From CAMLOF01 sp041913045 (GTDB lineage: Bacteria > Pseudomonadota > Gammaproteobacteria > Burkholderiales > Burkholderiaceae_C): 64,000 bases of DNA. The stretch covers positions 102,929 through 166,928 of the forward strand of contig JAYSGB010000004.1 in the NCBI GenBank assembly GCA_041913045.1, read 5' to 3'. The position numbers were made by a program, and so were the translations under genes. Positions within the stretch are counted from its first letter, which is position 1, and every line of letters begins with the position of its first letter. The notes below the pieces were generated by a model that was not told the origin of the DNA, did not search any database, and was given only the letters and a program-made list of their open reading frames with translations. Shown in pieces: positions 55,106-64,000 of this stretch.

Positions 55106-56539
55106 ATGTCCACCAACCAACTCGACACCAAATCCCAGGCCTGGTCCGCGCTCTTCTCTGAACCCATGAGCGAGTTGGTCAAACGCTACACCGCCAGTGT
55201 GTTCTTTGACAAGCGCCTGTGGCAGGCAGACATTGCAGGAAGCCTGGCACACGCCGACATGCTGGCCGCACAAGGCATCATCGGCGCGGCAGACTTGGCT
55301 GCCATCCAGAAGGGGATGGCCCAGATCACCCAGGAGATCGAATCCGGCGCGTTCGAGTGGAAGCTGGACCTGGAAGACGTGCACCTGAACATTGAGGCGC
55401 GCCTGACGCAGCTGGTGGGCGACGCAGGCAAGCGCCTGCACACTGGCCGCAGCCGCAACGACCAGGTGGCCACCGACGTGCGCCTGTGGCTGCGTGGCGA
55501 GATCGATCTGATCGGCGGCCTGCTCACCGACCTGCAGAAGGCGCTGGTGGAAGTGGCGGAGAAGAACGTGGACGTCATCCTGCCCGGCTTCACCCACCTG
55601 CAGGTGGCCCAGCCCGTGAGCTTTGCCCACCACCTGCTGGCCTATGTGGAAATGTTCGCACGCGACGCCGATCGCATGCAGGACGTGCGCCGCCGTACCA
55701 ACGTGCTGCCGCTGGGGTCAGCGGCCCTTGCCGGCACCACCTACCCGCTGGACCGCGAGCGTGTGGCGAAAACCCTCGGCATGGACGGCGTGTGCCAGAA
55801 CAGCCTGGACGCCGTGAGCGACCGCGACTTCGCCATCGAATTCACCGCCGCCGCCAGCCTGTGCATGGTGCACATCAGCCGCATGTCGGAAGAGCTGATT
55901 TTGTGGATGAGCCAGAACTTCGGTTTCGTGAAGATCGCCGACCGCTTCACCACCGGCTCGTCGATCATGCCGCAGAAGAAAAACCCCGACGTGCCCGAAC
56001 TCGCGCGCGGCAAGACCGGCCGCGTGGTCGGTCACCTGATGGGCCTGATCACCCTGATGAAGGGCCAGCCGCTGGCCTACAACAAGGACAACCAGGAAGA
56101 CAAAGAGCCGCTGTTCGACACGGTGGACACGCTCAAGGACACGCTGCGCATCTTCACCGAGATGATTGGCGGCCAGCAGAACCCGGCCACGGGCGAGAAG
56201 GAAGGCGGCATCACCGTGAACCGCGAGGCGATGGAGCAGGCTGCCCTGAAAGGCTACGCCACTGCCACCGACCTGGCCGACTACCTGGTGAAGAAGGGTG
56301 TGCCCTTCCGCGACGCGCACGAGACGGTGGCTCACGCCGTGAAGGCCGCCACCAGCCACGCCTGCGACCTGTCGGAGTTGCCGCTGACCGTGCTGCAAGG
56401 CTTTAACCCGCTGATCGAGAAGGACGTGTACGAGTGCCTGAGCCTGCGCGGCTCGCTGAACGCCCGCAACACGCTGGGCGGCACTGCACCTGCCCAGGTG
56501 CAGGCGCAGATCGAGCGGCACTTGGCACGGCTGGGCTGA
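55106..56539 (+). CDS. argH: Argininosuccinate lyase ArgH
   Basis: 477 residues. Cleaves argininosuccinate to arginine and fumarate. The signature GSSIMPQKKNPDVPEL is intact, as are HTGRSRNDQVATDVRLWL and TNVLPLGSAALAGTTYPL. A GATAAAAT box at 55035-55042 may be part of its promoter, but no well-spaced -35 is seen. Convergent with the GGDEF gene; a GC-rich palindrome lies between. Confidence 0.97.
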   Translation: MSTNQLDTKSQAWSALFSEPMSELVKRYTASVFFDKRLWQADIAGSLAHADMLAAQGIIGAADLAAIQKGMAQITQEIESGAFEWKLDLEDVHLNIEARLTQLVGDAGKRLHTGRSRNDQVATDVRLWLRGEIDLIGGLLTDLQKALVEVAEKNVDVILPGFTHLQVAQPVSFAHHLLAYVEMFARDADRMQDVRRRTNVLPLGSAALAGTTYPLDRERVAKTLGMDGVCQNSLDAVSDRDFAIEFTAAASLCMVHISRMSEELILWMSQNFGFVKIADRFTTGSSIMPQKKNPDVPELARGKTGRVVGHLMGLITLMKGQPLAYNKDNQEDKEPLFDTVDTLKDTLRIFTEMIGGQQNPATGEKEGGITVNREAMEQAALKGYATATDLADYLVKKGVPFRDAHETVAHAVKAATSHACDLSELPLTVLQGFNPLIEKDVYECLSLRGSLNARNTLGGTAPAQVQAQIERHLARLG

Positions 56540-56545
56540 GTGGCA

Positions 56546-56564
56546 CGGCGCGGCCGGCGCGCCG
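56546..56564. other. GC-rich palindrome between convergent argH and GGDEF genes
   Basis: CGGCGCG and CGCGCCG enclose five bases. No T run on either side. Possibly a shared weak terminator or pause site. Confidence 0.45.
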
Positions 56565-56571
56565 CTGATCA

Positions 56572-57888
56572 TCAAGCGGCCAGCTCTACACGGTTGCGGC
56601 CGTTTCGCTTGGCGCGGTAGAGCGCCTCGTCAGCCCGGGCCAGGAAACTGGAAAGACTCAGTTCCTTTGCGTCGAACTCGGCCACACCAAAGCTGGCCGT
56701 GTAATGCAACTGGTGGCCGTTGACCAGCATCTCGCTGGCGGCCACGGCCAGACGCATGCGTTCGGCCACCTGCACGGCCTCCAGCCCAGAGATGTTGGGC
56801 AGGAGCACAACGAACTCCTCGCCTCCCAGGCGCCCCACCACATCCACCTCCCGCACCTCTTGGGAGATGATGTGGGCAAAACTGGCCAGCACGGCGTCTC
56901 CCGTCATGTGGCCAAAGGTATCGTTCACGTTCTTGAAGTGGTCGATGTCCACCATGACCATGGCAAGAGGCAGCCGATAGCGCAGAGCGCGCTGTATCTC
57001 GGTCTCGGCAATCTCGGTGAACGCACGCCTGCTGGCCACGCCGGTGAGAGGATCGATACGCGCGGCGAGTTCGGCCGCCTCTTTTTGCTTGCGCAGCTCG
57101 TCGGTGGCAAGCTGGACCTGCTGGCGCAGATGCTCCTGGGTCATGGCCACTTGCGAAGCCATGGCATTGATGCCCGATGCCAGAGTGCCAAGCGCCCCCG
57201 AGCGCGCCACATCGGCGCGGGCGTCAAACTCGCCCTCGCCAATGCGAGCGACCACGCGGCTGATGTTGGCGATAGGGCGAGTAACGCTGGATGCGATGAG
57301 CGTGGAAAGCACCCCGGCCAGCACCAGACCGAAGAAGGTGATGGCCAAGGCCCACAGAAGCAGATCGCGCTTTTGCTTTTGCAGCACGCCAAGGGTGAGT
57401 TCCACCACCACATGGCCGACGATGCGCCCACCCTGCCGCATGGATCGGGGCGCAGGCTCCAAGTCGAAAAGCTCGTCACCAGGAACCGACACCAAGTGCA
57501 CGGGAACCACAACGACCAGGCGTTCGCCCAGCCCGATATATTCGTCTGAGCCGAATGCAGGGAGTCCCGGCGACAAACTGCCCGCCAGAACCTGCAACCG
57601 GCCATCGGCTGAGAAGATGCCCACGCCTCGCATCTGGTCGTCGCCAGCCAGGGCTGCGTCAGCCAAGCGTTGCAACCCCTCCTGATTCCCTGCGAAAAGC
57701 GCGAACTCGGCTGCGCCACCCAACTGTGCCGCAGCAGCCCTGGCGCGATCGCGCAACGCAGCGGTGAGTTCGCTGCTGTGGCGATCCAAGAAACCGGCGA
57801 GGAGCATGGCCACAGCCAGCACCGCAGGCAACGCCGCAGCTACCCACAAACGAGCTCGCATGCCGAAGAGTGGTTTGAAGGCGGTCAT
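56572..57888 (-). CDS. Diguanylate cyclase with periplasmic sensor, HAMP and GGDEF domains
   Basis: 438 residues. A first membrane helix (LWVAAALPAVLAVAMLLAGF), a periplasmic part of about 140 residues, a second helix near residue 180-200 (LLLWALAITFFGLVLAGVL), a HAMP linker (SSVTRPIANISRVVARIGEG), a coiled coil and the GGDEF domain. The active site is GGEEF, with an intact RxxD product-inhibition site (REVD) five residues ahead, so it should be an active, feedback-controlled c-di-GMP synthase. Overall layout resembles YfiN/TpbB. It overlaps the upstream PF04392 gene (ATGA) and follows a TonB receptor. No EAL domain. Confidence 0.92.
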   Translation of the reverse strand: MTAFKPLFGMRARLWVAAALPAVLAVAMLLAGFLDRHSSELTAALRDRARAAAAQLGGAAEFALFAGNQEGLQRLADAALAGDDQMRGVGIFSADGRLQVLAGSLSPGLPAFGSDEYIGLGERLVVVVPVHLVSVPGDELFDLEPAPRSMRQGGRIVGHVVVELTLGVLQKQKRDLLLWALAITFFGLVLAGVLSTLIASSVTRPIANISRVVARIGEGEFDARADVARSGALGTLASGINAMASQVAMTQEHLRQQVQLATDELRKQKEAAELAARIDPLTGVASRRAFTEIAETEIQRALRYRLPLAMVMVDIDHFKNVNDTFGHMTGDAVLASFAHIISQEVREVDVVGRLGGEEFVVLLPNISGLEAVQVAERMRLAVAASEMLVNGHQLHYTASFGVAEFDAKELSLSSFLARADEALYRAKRNGRNRVELAA

Positions 57889-58877
57889 TGCCCACCCTCC
57901 TGGCGACGCATTGCAGCTTCAAGTGCCGAGATGTCGGGCAAGGCCAAGCCCAGAGAACGCGCCACCTGTTCGTTGGCAACAACCTCAAAGGTGTCGGCAA
58001 GCTGTACCGGGGGCAACTGGCGCCCAGCCAACATGCGCCGCAGCACGGTCACAGTCTGTGCGGCGGACTGTGCTGGCGTGGTGTGCAAGGCCAAGGTGGC
58101 ACCTGCACGCACATGCGCCGCAGAGTACGAAACCATGGGGATGCGCTGGCGGTACGCTGCGATCAGCATGTTCTGCAACGAGGCCGCGTTGACCACCAAG
58201 GCGTCTGGCAACGCCAGCAAAACATCACAGGATTGCAGGACGGAACTCAGCGCGGGAAAGACCGCGTCTGCCGAAGCGCCTGCAGGAACGATGGCGTCAA
58301 CGAGCTGAAAACCTCGGCTGGCCAGAGCGTCGGCCAGAGGTTGACGCAAAGGCAGCGTGGTTGGCCCGAACACCACGCCGACGCGGCGGTAGTCTGGCAT
58401 GGCCCGGCGCAACAGTTCAACGTAACGCACCACAGGCTGATCAAGCAGCACGGCGGTGGCCCGGGCATTCGGCGCGGGCGCGATGGCGTCGAAACTGCTC
58501 CTGGGCAACAAGGTTGCCACCAAGGGCAAGGCGGCCAGAGCAGGCTCTCGCGACGCCCTTTCGACCATGCCACGGTATGCGCCACTGCCCATTGTGACCA
58601 CCATGGCTGGTGCAGGCCCTCGGCCGAGCTGGAGATCACGCCAAAGGGCGATTTTGACGTCGAGGTTTTGACCGCCGCTGCCTGAGCGCAAGGCATCGCG
58701 CAACGCTGCTGCGGCGTCTTCGTGAATGCCACCCCGCTCGGCCAGCGCCACCCAAATCACGTTGGACGCGCCAAACGCCTCTATGGGGCCAAGCAGCAGC
58801 GCGGCCCAGGTGAGCGTGATGATGTGTCGGCGAGTCGGGCTCAGTTCAGAACTCCAGACGCAGGGTGGCGAAGGCAC
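57885..58877 (-). CDS. Periplasmic substrate-binding protein, PF04392 (ABC_sub_bind) family
   Basis: 330 residues from a GTG at 58877; there is no better start, because the signal-like segment RRHIITLTWAALLLGPIEAF begins soon after, and the real start may be nearer to it. The two-lobed binding fold is seen in VVFGPTTLPLRQPLADALAS, CDVLLALPDALVVNAASLQ and IPMVSYSAAHVRAGATLAL, near those of PF04392 family proteins. No permease or ATPase is nearby. It lies between a TonB receptor and a diguanylate cyclase, with overlaps at both ends, so it probably carries a ligand signal to the cyclase. Ligand unknown. Confidence 0.82.
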   Translation of the reverse strand: MPSPPCVWSSELSPTRRHIITLTWAALLLGPIEAFGASNVIWVALAERGGIHEDAAAALRDALRSGSGGQNLDVKIALWRDLQLGRGPAPAMVVTMGSGAYRGMVERASREPALAALPLVATLLPRSSFDAIAPAPNARATAVLLDQPVVRYVELLRRAMPDYRRVGVVFGPTTLPLRQPLADALASRGFQLVDAIVPAGASADAVFPALSSVLQSCDVLLALPDALVVNAASLQNMLIAAYRQRIPMVSYSAAHVRAGATLALHTTPAQSAAQTVTVLRRMLAGRQLPPVQLADTFEVVANEQVARSLGLALPDISALEAAMRRQEGGQ

Positions 58878-60837
58878 GCCGTTGGAATATCCGGGAGGGG
58901 ACAAACTCCGGTTGATCCCCGTTCAATGCCTGCAAGGTAAGTGCAGCCTGTGCACGACTGTTACCTAAACTGAACTCCCGTGATATGCGCAAATCCACAC
59001 GGGTTGAAGGGTCCAAGCGGTTGAATTCTCTTGTCCGCCAGCTCATCGCATCACGTGAATGAACAGACAAAGCCATGTCCCACTGGTGACCCAGTCGCTG
59101 AAACCACGTCAGGGAGCTGACCATCTTGGGAGGAAACGGACCGACCCGACCTGCTTTGCCCCACTCGAAATCGAGAAAGGACTGACTCCACCAGAAAGAC
59201 CCACCTTCCCAAGGCGACCATTGCAGTTGGTACTCAATGCCCTTGACTTCGAAACCTTGTGGTGAGTTGTCGCTCGTCACCCCGCCGACCTCAATATAGT
59301 CGGACATCCGTTCGCGAAACAACCTCCAGTCGCCAGTGAGCCGCAGGTTACGCCAATGCCCGTGATAACCCCATTCGACGACCTTGAGCCTCTCAGGCGT
59401 CAATGAACCCTTGGCGACATAGTCAGCCGGCGTCACGAGCAGATCGCCCGCAACCGAATAGAACCGTCTGTTGCCATGATTCTCAAAAAGAGTGGGTTGC
59501 CTTTGGGCCGATGAGGCACTGAATCTCAGTGAGTGATCTTCGTTGAGGTGATAGTTGACTGCGAGCCGAGGAGATGCGTAGCCACCAGTATCGCTGTTTC
59601 TTCCGGTGAACAACCCAGCGTTGAATGTCCATGCTGGTGTCGCCCGCCACTCCAAATTGCCGAAAACACGTGTGTCGGATATGCGGACCGTGTCGTCTGT
59701 GCCAAACAATGGTTTGGACCGTGCACGATCCTGCTTATGCCCCACCCCAAGCACCCAGCGCAGGCTATCGCTGGCCACGTGCTCGTGCTGGTACTCCACG
59801 TTCCATCGCTCCTCGACAGCTCCTGCGTCAACTATCGCCCCCATGTAACCAGGTGGCGCCGAAGGATCGAGAAAGGGGTAAACATCTTCGGTACGGTCAC
59901 GGTCCCACGACACGCTCAATTTCATCGAGTCGCGCTCAGAGAATTCACGCTCCAACTTGGCCTTGAGGAAAGTGTTATTCCAACGAATTTCACGTATTGG
60001 GTTTCCGTAGTCGGAGGGGAAGCCCTCACCAGCGGTGAGCGACGTATGTCCAACATCCAACGTCAGCGACGAACTGGCATCCAGCCGACGATCACTCCGA
60101 AGTGAAACGTTGTTCAATCGGCGGCTATCGTCTATTGGCCCGTAACCACTGTCCTTGCGCTGCCCCACCGAGATACGGTAGCTGGCATCAAAGTCACCCC
60201 CACCAAAGCGGGCGTAAACGTCGCCAAGGCCCCTGGTGCCTTCGTTGAGGGACACTTCACCACCGACTGTGTCTACGGAGTGGCGGGTAATGACGTTGAT
60301 CACACCGAACAGCGCGTTGGCCCCATAGGCTGCCGAATTTGAACCTCGCAGGACCTCAATGCGCTCCACATCCTCCATCCGAATGGTGGAGGCTCCACGC
60401 ATGGTGCCCCCAAGATAGGTGGATGAATAGATTGAACGACCATCCACGAGCACCAAGTTGCGCGTCCCGTACTCGTCAATGGGGGCATGGTAGGCCCCTA
60501 TCTGGTGTGCCCCGTTGTAACCAGAAACAAGGTAACCAGGAACCAGCCTAAGCACGTCTGCCAAATCCCTGGCCCCCATGCGCCGTATGGTCTGGCGGTC
60601 GATGATGGTGACGGCCCCGGGCGTGTCGCTGATCGGCTGGGTGAGGCGGCTGACCGTGAGCACCACCGGCAGGTTGGCGAAGTAGTCAGCTTCCGTCAGA
60701 GCGGCCAATTGGTCCGAACCACCCTGAGCCTGGGCCATGGCCGAACCGGAGGCAGCCATTGCAAACACCAACGCAGCAGCGCCCCACCTGCTCACATGGG
60801 CACTGGCACGTACCGGGTTCGGGCACTTGGAGGTCAT
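58846..60837 (-). CDS. TonB-dependent outer-membrane receptor
   Basis: 663 residues from ATG 60837 with a signal peptide (GAAALVFAMAASGSAMAQAQ). The plug domain is clear (SDTPGAVTIIDRQTIRRMGA, VLRLVPGYLV, VLVDGRSIYSS, EVLRGSNSAAYGANALFGVI) and a long beta-barrel ends in a terminal phenylalanine (LRLEF), required for outer membrane assembly. Somewhat short for iron receptors and close to the vitamin-B12/colicin type. No transport genes follow; instead a periplasmic binding protein and a diguanylate cyclase do, so it may be a signalling receptor. A downstream overlap of 32 bases couples it to the next gene. Confidence 0.92.
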   Translation of the reverse strand: MTSKCPNPVRASAHVSRWGAAALVFAMAASGSAMAQAQGGSDQLAALTEADYFANLPVVLTVSRLTQPISDTPGAVTIIDRQTIRRMGARDLADVLRLVPGYLVSGYNGAHQIGAYHAPIDEYGTRNLVLVDGRSIYSSTYLGGTMRGASTIRMEDVERIEVLRGSNSAAYGANALFGVINVITRHSVDTVGGEVSLNEGTRGLGDVYARFGGGDFDASYRISVGQRKDSGYGPIDDSRRLNNVSLRSDRRLDASSSLTLDVGHTSLTAGEGFPSDYGNPIREIRWNNTFLKAKLEREFSERDSMKLSVSWDRDRTEDVYPFLDPSAPPGYMGAIVDAGAVEERWNVEYQHEHVASDSLRWVLGVGHKQDRARSKPLFGTDDTVRISDTRVFGNLEWRATPAWTFNAGLFTGRNSDTGGYASPRLAVNYHLNEDHSLRFSASSAQRQPTLFENHGNRRFYSVAGDLLVTPADYVAKGSLTPERLKVVEWGYHGHWRNLRLTGDWRLFRERMSDYIEVGGVTSDNSPQGFEVKGIEYQLQWSPWEGGSFWWSQSFLDFEWGKAGRVGPFPPKMVSSLTWFQRLGHQWDMALSVHSRDAMSWRTREFNRLDPSTRVDLRISREFSLGNSRAQAALTLQALNGDQPEFVPSRIFQRRAFATLRLEF

Positions 60838-60888
60838 GGACAACGTGTGTGAATTTTGCCTATGGCCTATCTTACAGGGGCCCCGTGA

Positions 60889-60917
60889 AAGCAAAACGCC
60901 GACACAAAGGTCGGCGT
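60889..60917 (-). terminator. Rho-independent terminator after the cytochrome gene
   Basis: On the minus strand ACGCCGAC and GTCGGCGT pair around six bases and are followed by TTTTGCTTT. It lies 34 bases beyond the cytochrome stop codon and 50 bases before the TonB receptor start, which separates the two transcripts. Confidence 0.85.
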
Positions 60918-60950
60918 CTCACATTTGACACAGGCGCTCAGCGCCCTCCA

Positions 60951-61610
60951 TCAACGGAAGCGAGGCTGGGGCTTGGTGGCCAGCTCACCATCCACCGTTG
61001 CCAGGTAGTTGGCGATCTGCTTGAGTTCTGCAGGTTTGAACTGCTTGGCGATGCCACCCATGATGCCGTTGGAACGGCCAACGTACTGGTTGCCCTCGAC
61101 CGTATAGGACTTCAGGGCCACGTAGAGGTAGTCGGCGTGCTGACCGGCGATCTTGGGGTAGCTCGGGTCGATAGGCTTGCTGAAGTTGGCGCCGTGGCAG
61201 GACACGCAAGCGCCCTTTTCCAGCAGAGCGGCAACGGCTGCGGGAGCAGCCTTGGGGGCATCAGGCGCGGTAACGCCAGCGTTGTGGCCGCTGTAGAAGG
61301 CGGCCAGATCGGCAATGTCCTGCTCGGTCAGCGACGCGGCAATGCCACGCATGGTGGGGTGCTTGCGATCGCCCTTCTGATAGGCTGTGAGCGCAGCGGC
61401 AATGTACTTGTCGGACTGGCCGGAAATCTTGGGCACCTTGTGGATTTCCGGGAAGCTGTTCTGGTAACCCGGAATGCCGTGGCAGCCAATGCACATGGCG
61501 GCCTTGGTTTCGCCGACCTTCGCGTCACCCTGGGCATGGGCCGTGAAAGTCAGGGCGACGGTCGCGCTTGCGACAACGGTTTTCAACAAGGTGGACAACG
61601 GTTTGTTCAT
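60951..61610 (-). CDS. Dihaem cytochrome c4-type protein
   Basis: 219 residues from ATG 61610. A signal peptide (VVASATVALTFTAHAQ) precedes two haem c domains with CIGCH near residue 38 and CVSCH near residue 141; the axial methionines are probably in HPTMRGIAASL and NGIMGGIAKQF. Two-domain cytochromes c4 pass electrons to terminal oxidases in the periplasm. Preceded by 137 bases that hold the divergent promoters with the moxR-like gene. Normal length. Confidence 0.93.
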   Translation of the reverse strand: MNKPLSTLLKTVVASATVALTFTAHAQGDAKVGETKAAMCIGCHGIPGYQNSFPEIHKVPKISGQSDKYIAAALTAYQKGDRKHPTMRGIAASLTEQDIADLAAFYSGHNAGVTAPDAPKAAPAAVAALLEKGACVSCHGANFSKPIDPSYPKIAGQHADYLYVALKSYTVEGNQYVGRSNGIMGGIAKQFKPAELKQIANYLATVDGELATKPQPRFR

Positions 61611-61747
61611 TTTGCAAGCACAATCAGAAGGACGTTTGACAAAAATCAACGCGCGATTATATAGACTCGCCCTTGAGCAATTCACCCTTGAAAACCCTTG
61701 GCCGCACGTAATGTCGCGGCGGGGTCCAAGTTACCGGCAGCAACCCC

Positions 61748-62590
<843 letters not shown>

Positions 62591-62608
62591 CCCGCTGAAG
62601 GAACCACC

Positions 62609-63211
62609 ATGGCTTTTGTGGAACCTGTCACGCTCAGCGCCCATGGTGTCACGCTGTCGCCCCTGTCGCTGGCACACGAAAGCGGCCTTAGAGCCGCCGC
62701 GGCAGATGGCAAATTGTGGAAGCTGCGAATCACCTCGGTACCCGAGCCCGAGAACACGCGCAGATACATTGAAGACGCCCTGACCATGCGCGAAGCGGGC
62801 AACCGCTTTGCCTTTGCGGTGACAGACAGTACCACTGGCGAAGTGCTGGGCTCCACCAGTTATCACGACATCATTCCTGCCGTGCGGCGCGTGGAAATTG
62901 GCTACACATGGTACGCCAAGAGCCACCAGCGCACACACGTGAACACCGTGTGCAAGCTGCTGATGATGGGTCATGCCTTCGACACGCTGGGCTGCCACGT
63001 GGTGGGGTGGCGCACCGACAACTACAACTTTGCGTCGCAACGCGCGATTGAACGCCTTGGCGCGAGGAAGGACGGCGTGATACGCGGCCACGCCCTGCGC
63101 CGCGATGGCACGATCCGCGACACCGTGATGTACAGCATGCGCAGCGGTGAGTGGCCTGAGGCGAAGGCGCAACTGCTGTACCTCTTGAGGCAGCGGGGCA
63201 CCATCGGCTGA
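62609..63211 (+). CDS. GNAT-family N-acetyltransferase (RimJ/RimL type)
   Basis: 200 residues. Acetyl-CoA binding strands and the RimJ/RimL-like pattern: GEVLGSTSYHDIIPAVRRVE, IGYTWYAKSHQRTHVN and NFASQRAIERLGARKDGVIR, the last being the usual motif for acetylation of amino-terminal or lysine groups. It sits between a MoxR ATPase and its VWA partner, 18 bases after the former and 29 before the latter, and so is expressed with them. Target unknown. Confidence 0.9.
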   Translation: MAFVEPVTLSAHGVTLSPLSLAHESGLRAAAADGKLWKLRITSVPEPENTRRYIEDALTMREAGNRFAFAVTDSTTGEVLGSTSYHDIIPAVRRVEIGYTWYAKSHQRTHVNTVCKLLMMGHAFDTLGCHVVGWRTDNYNFASQRAIERLGARKDGVIRGHALRRDGTIRDTVMYSMRSGEWPEAKAQLLYLLRQRGTIG

Positions 63212-63240
63212 GGTGCGGAAGCGGACATGCGGAGGCTGAC

Positions 63241-64000
63241 ATGCTGATCGACTTTTTCTACACCCTGCGCGCCGCCAAGCTGCCGGTGTCGGTGAAGGAA
63301 TACCTGACGCTGCTGGAAGCGCTGAAAGCCGACGTGGTGGGCCCGCGCAACCCGGACGCCTGCACGCTGGACGACTTCTATTACCTGAGCCGCACCGCGC
63401 TGGTGAAGGACGAAAAGCATTACGACAAGTTTGACCGCGCCTTTGCCGCCTACTTCAAGGGCGTGGAAATGCTGGCGGACTTCAACAAGGAGATTCCCGC
63501 TGACTGGCTGCGCAAGGAGTTGGAGCGGCTGCTTTCTGACGAGCAGAAGGCCAATGCGCCCAAGATGGATTGGGACGAGCTGATGGAGACGCTGAAAAAG
63601 CGTCTTGAAGAACAGAAGGAACGCCACGAGGGCGGCAGCAAGTGGATAGGCACGGGTGGCACTTCACCCTTCGGCCACGGCGGCTTCAACCCGCAGGGCA
63701 TACGCATAGGCGCGAACCGGGAAAAAGGTGGCGGCAACAAGAGCGCCGTGAAGGTGTGGGACCAGCGCGCCTACCGCGACTACGACGACACCCAGGAGCT
63801 GGGCACACGCAATATCAAGATGGCGCTGCGCCGTCTGCGCAAGTTTGCGCGTGAAGGCAACGAACTGGAGCTGGACCTGCCAGACACCATCCGTGCCACG
63901 GCGGCCAACGCGGGCTGGCTCGACATCAAAATGGTGCCCGAGCGGCACAACAACGTGAAGGTGCTGCTGCTGATGGACGTGGGCGGCACCATGGACGAGC
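63241..64000 (+). CDS. VWA-domain protein, CoxE-like (N-terminal part, cut by window end)
   Basis: The frame is open to the end of the window, giving 253 residues. The N-terminal half is helical and charged (MLIDFFYTLRAAKLPVSVKE), and the last visible residues VLLLMDVGGTMDE form a MIDAS metal site of the CoxE/VWA type, with glycine at the first serine position (D-x-G-G-T). CoxE-like proteins act with MoxR ATPases in metal-centre insertion for oxidoreductases. A glycine-rich segment (GGTSPFGHGGFNPQG) lies before the VWA part. The rest lies beyond base 64000. Confidence 0.92.
   Translation, partial: MLIDFFYTLRAAKLPVSVKEYLTLLEALKADVVGPRNPDACTLDDFYYLSRTALVKDEKHYDKFDRAFAAYFKGVEMLADFNKEIPADWLRKELERLLSDEQKANAPKMDWDELMETLKKRLEEQKERHEGGSKWIGTGGTSPFGHGGFNPQGIRIGANREKGGGNKSAVKVWDQRAYRDYDDTQELGTRNIKMALRRLRKFAREGNELELDLPDTIRATAANAGWLDIKMVPERHNNVKVLLLMDVGGTMDE

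Overview
This 64-kb window is a dense piece of chromosome from a high-GC betaproteobacterium, most likely a Comamonadaceae member (Burkholderiales). The basis is family-typical neighbourhoods: ffh - cytochrome c assembly protein - PP0621-type protein - pilS; prmA-accC-accB; pilB-pilC-pilD-coaE-zapD-yacG; secA-argJ; and nrdA-nrdB behind NrdR boxes. There is no phage, insertion sequence, CRISPR array, tRNA or rRNA that I can recognise. No stretch longer than about 215 bases lacks a gene.

Layout. 1-3.4 kb: a YnjB-C-D type ABC importer (substrate-binding gene cut by the window edge) with a YnjF-like CDP-alcohol phosphatidyltransferase. 3.4-4.8 kb: miaB. 4.9-7.1 kb: an orphan GspH/FimT pseudopilin convergent with a three-lipoprotein operon (CsgG-like, DUF4810, DUF799). 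7.2-10.3 kb: CbiM-like permease, ffh, CcsA-type cytochrome c assembly protein, PP0621-type protein. 10.3-21.7 kb: a type IV pilus region that looks rearranged and partly AT-richer. It holds pilS, a MntA/HepT toxin-antitoxin pair whose HEPN toxin is frameshifted, a PglL/Wzy-like pilin glycosylation ligase, two short major-type pilins each with its own sigma-54 promoter, pilR in the opposite orientation to pilS, and a minor-pilin operon (pilE-fimT-pilW-pilX-pilV) without pilY1 and with an oversized PilV. 21.8-27.7 kb: ampD, nrdA, nrdB and a lysine/alanine/proline-repeat histone H1-like protein. 27.8-39.2 kb: a long nucleoside uptake and salvage operon (BMP binding protein, LacI regulator, ATPase, two permeases, cdd, PNP, deoC, deoA, deoB) divergent from psuG, with a perfect LacI-type operator inside the promoter spacer. 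39.2-43.0 kb: DUF3426 zinc-ribbon protein, prmA, accC, accB. 43.2-48.7 kb: pilB, pilC, pilD, coaE, zapD, yacG. 48.7-55.0 kb: NUDIX hydrolase, DUF815 ATPase, argJ, secA and an orphan AlgR/LytTR response regulator divergent from argH. 56.6-60.8 kb: a TonB-dependent receptor / PF04392 periplasmic binding protein / HAMP-GGDEF diguanylate cyclase operon that looks like an outer-membrane-to-c-di-GMP signalling relay. 61-64 kb: a dihaem cytochrome c4-type protein, a MoxR AAA ATPase, a GNAT acetyltransferase and a CoxE-like VWA protein cut by the end of the window.

How it fits together. Type IV pilus biogenesis is the dominant theme: PilS/PilR with sigma-54 promoters for the pilins, a glycosylation ligase, minor pilins, the PilB motor, PilC platform and PilD peptidase. 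The AlgR-like regulator and the diguanylate cyclase could both act on pilus-dependent behaviour, which is inference. The second theme is nucleotide economy: ribonucleotide reductase under NrdR, plus a coupled importer and catabolic pathway for nucleosides and pseudouridine. The signals most worth following are the TonB/SBP/GGDEF relay, the pilin promoter-enhancer architecture with the apparent inversion that separates pilS from pilR, and the PilY1-less minor pilin set.
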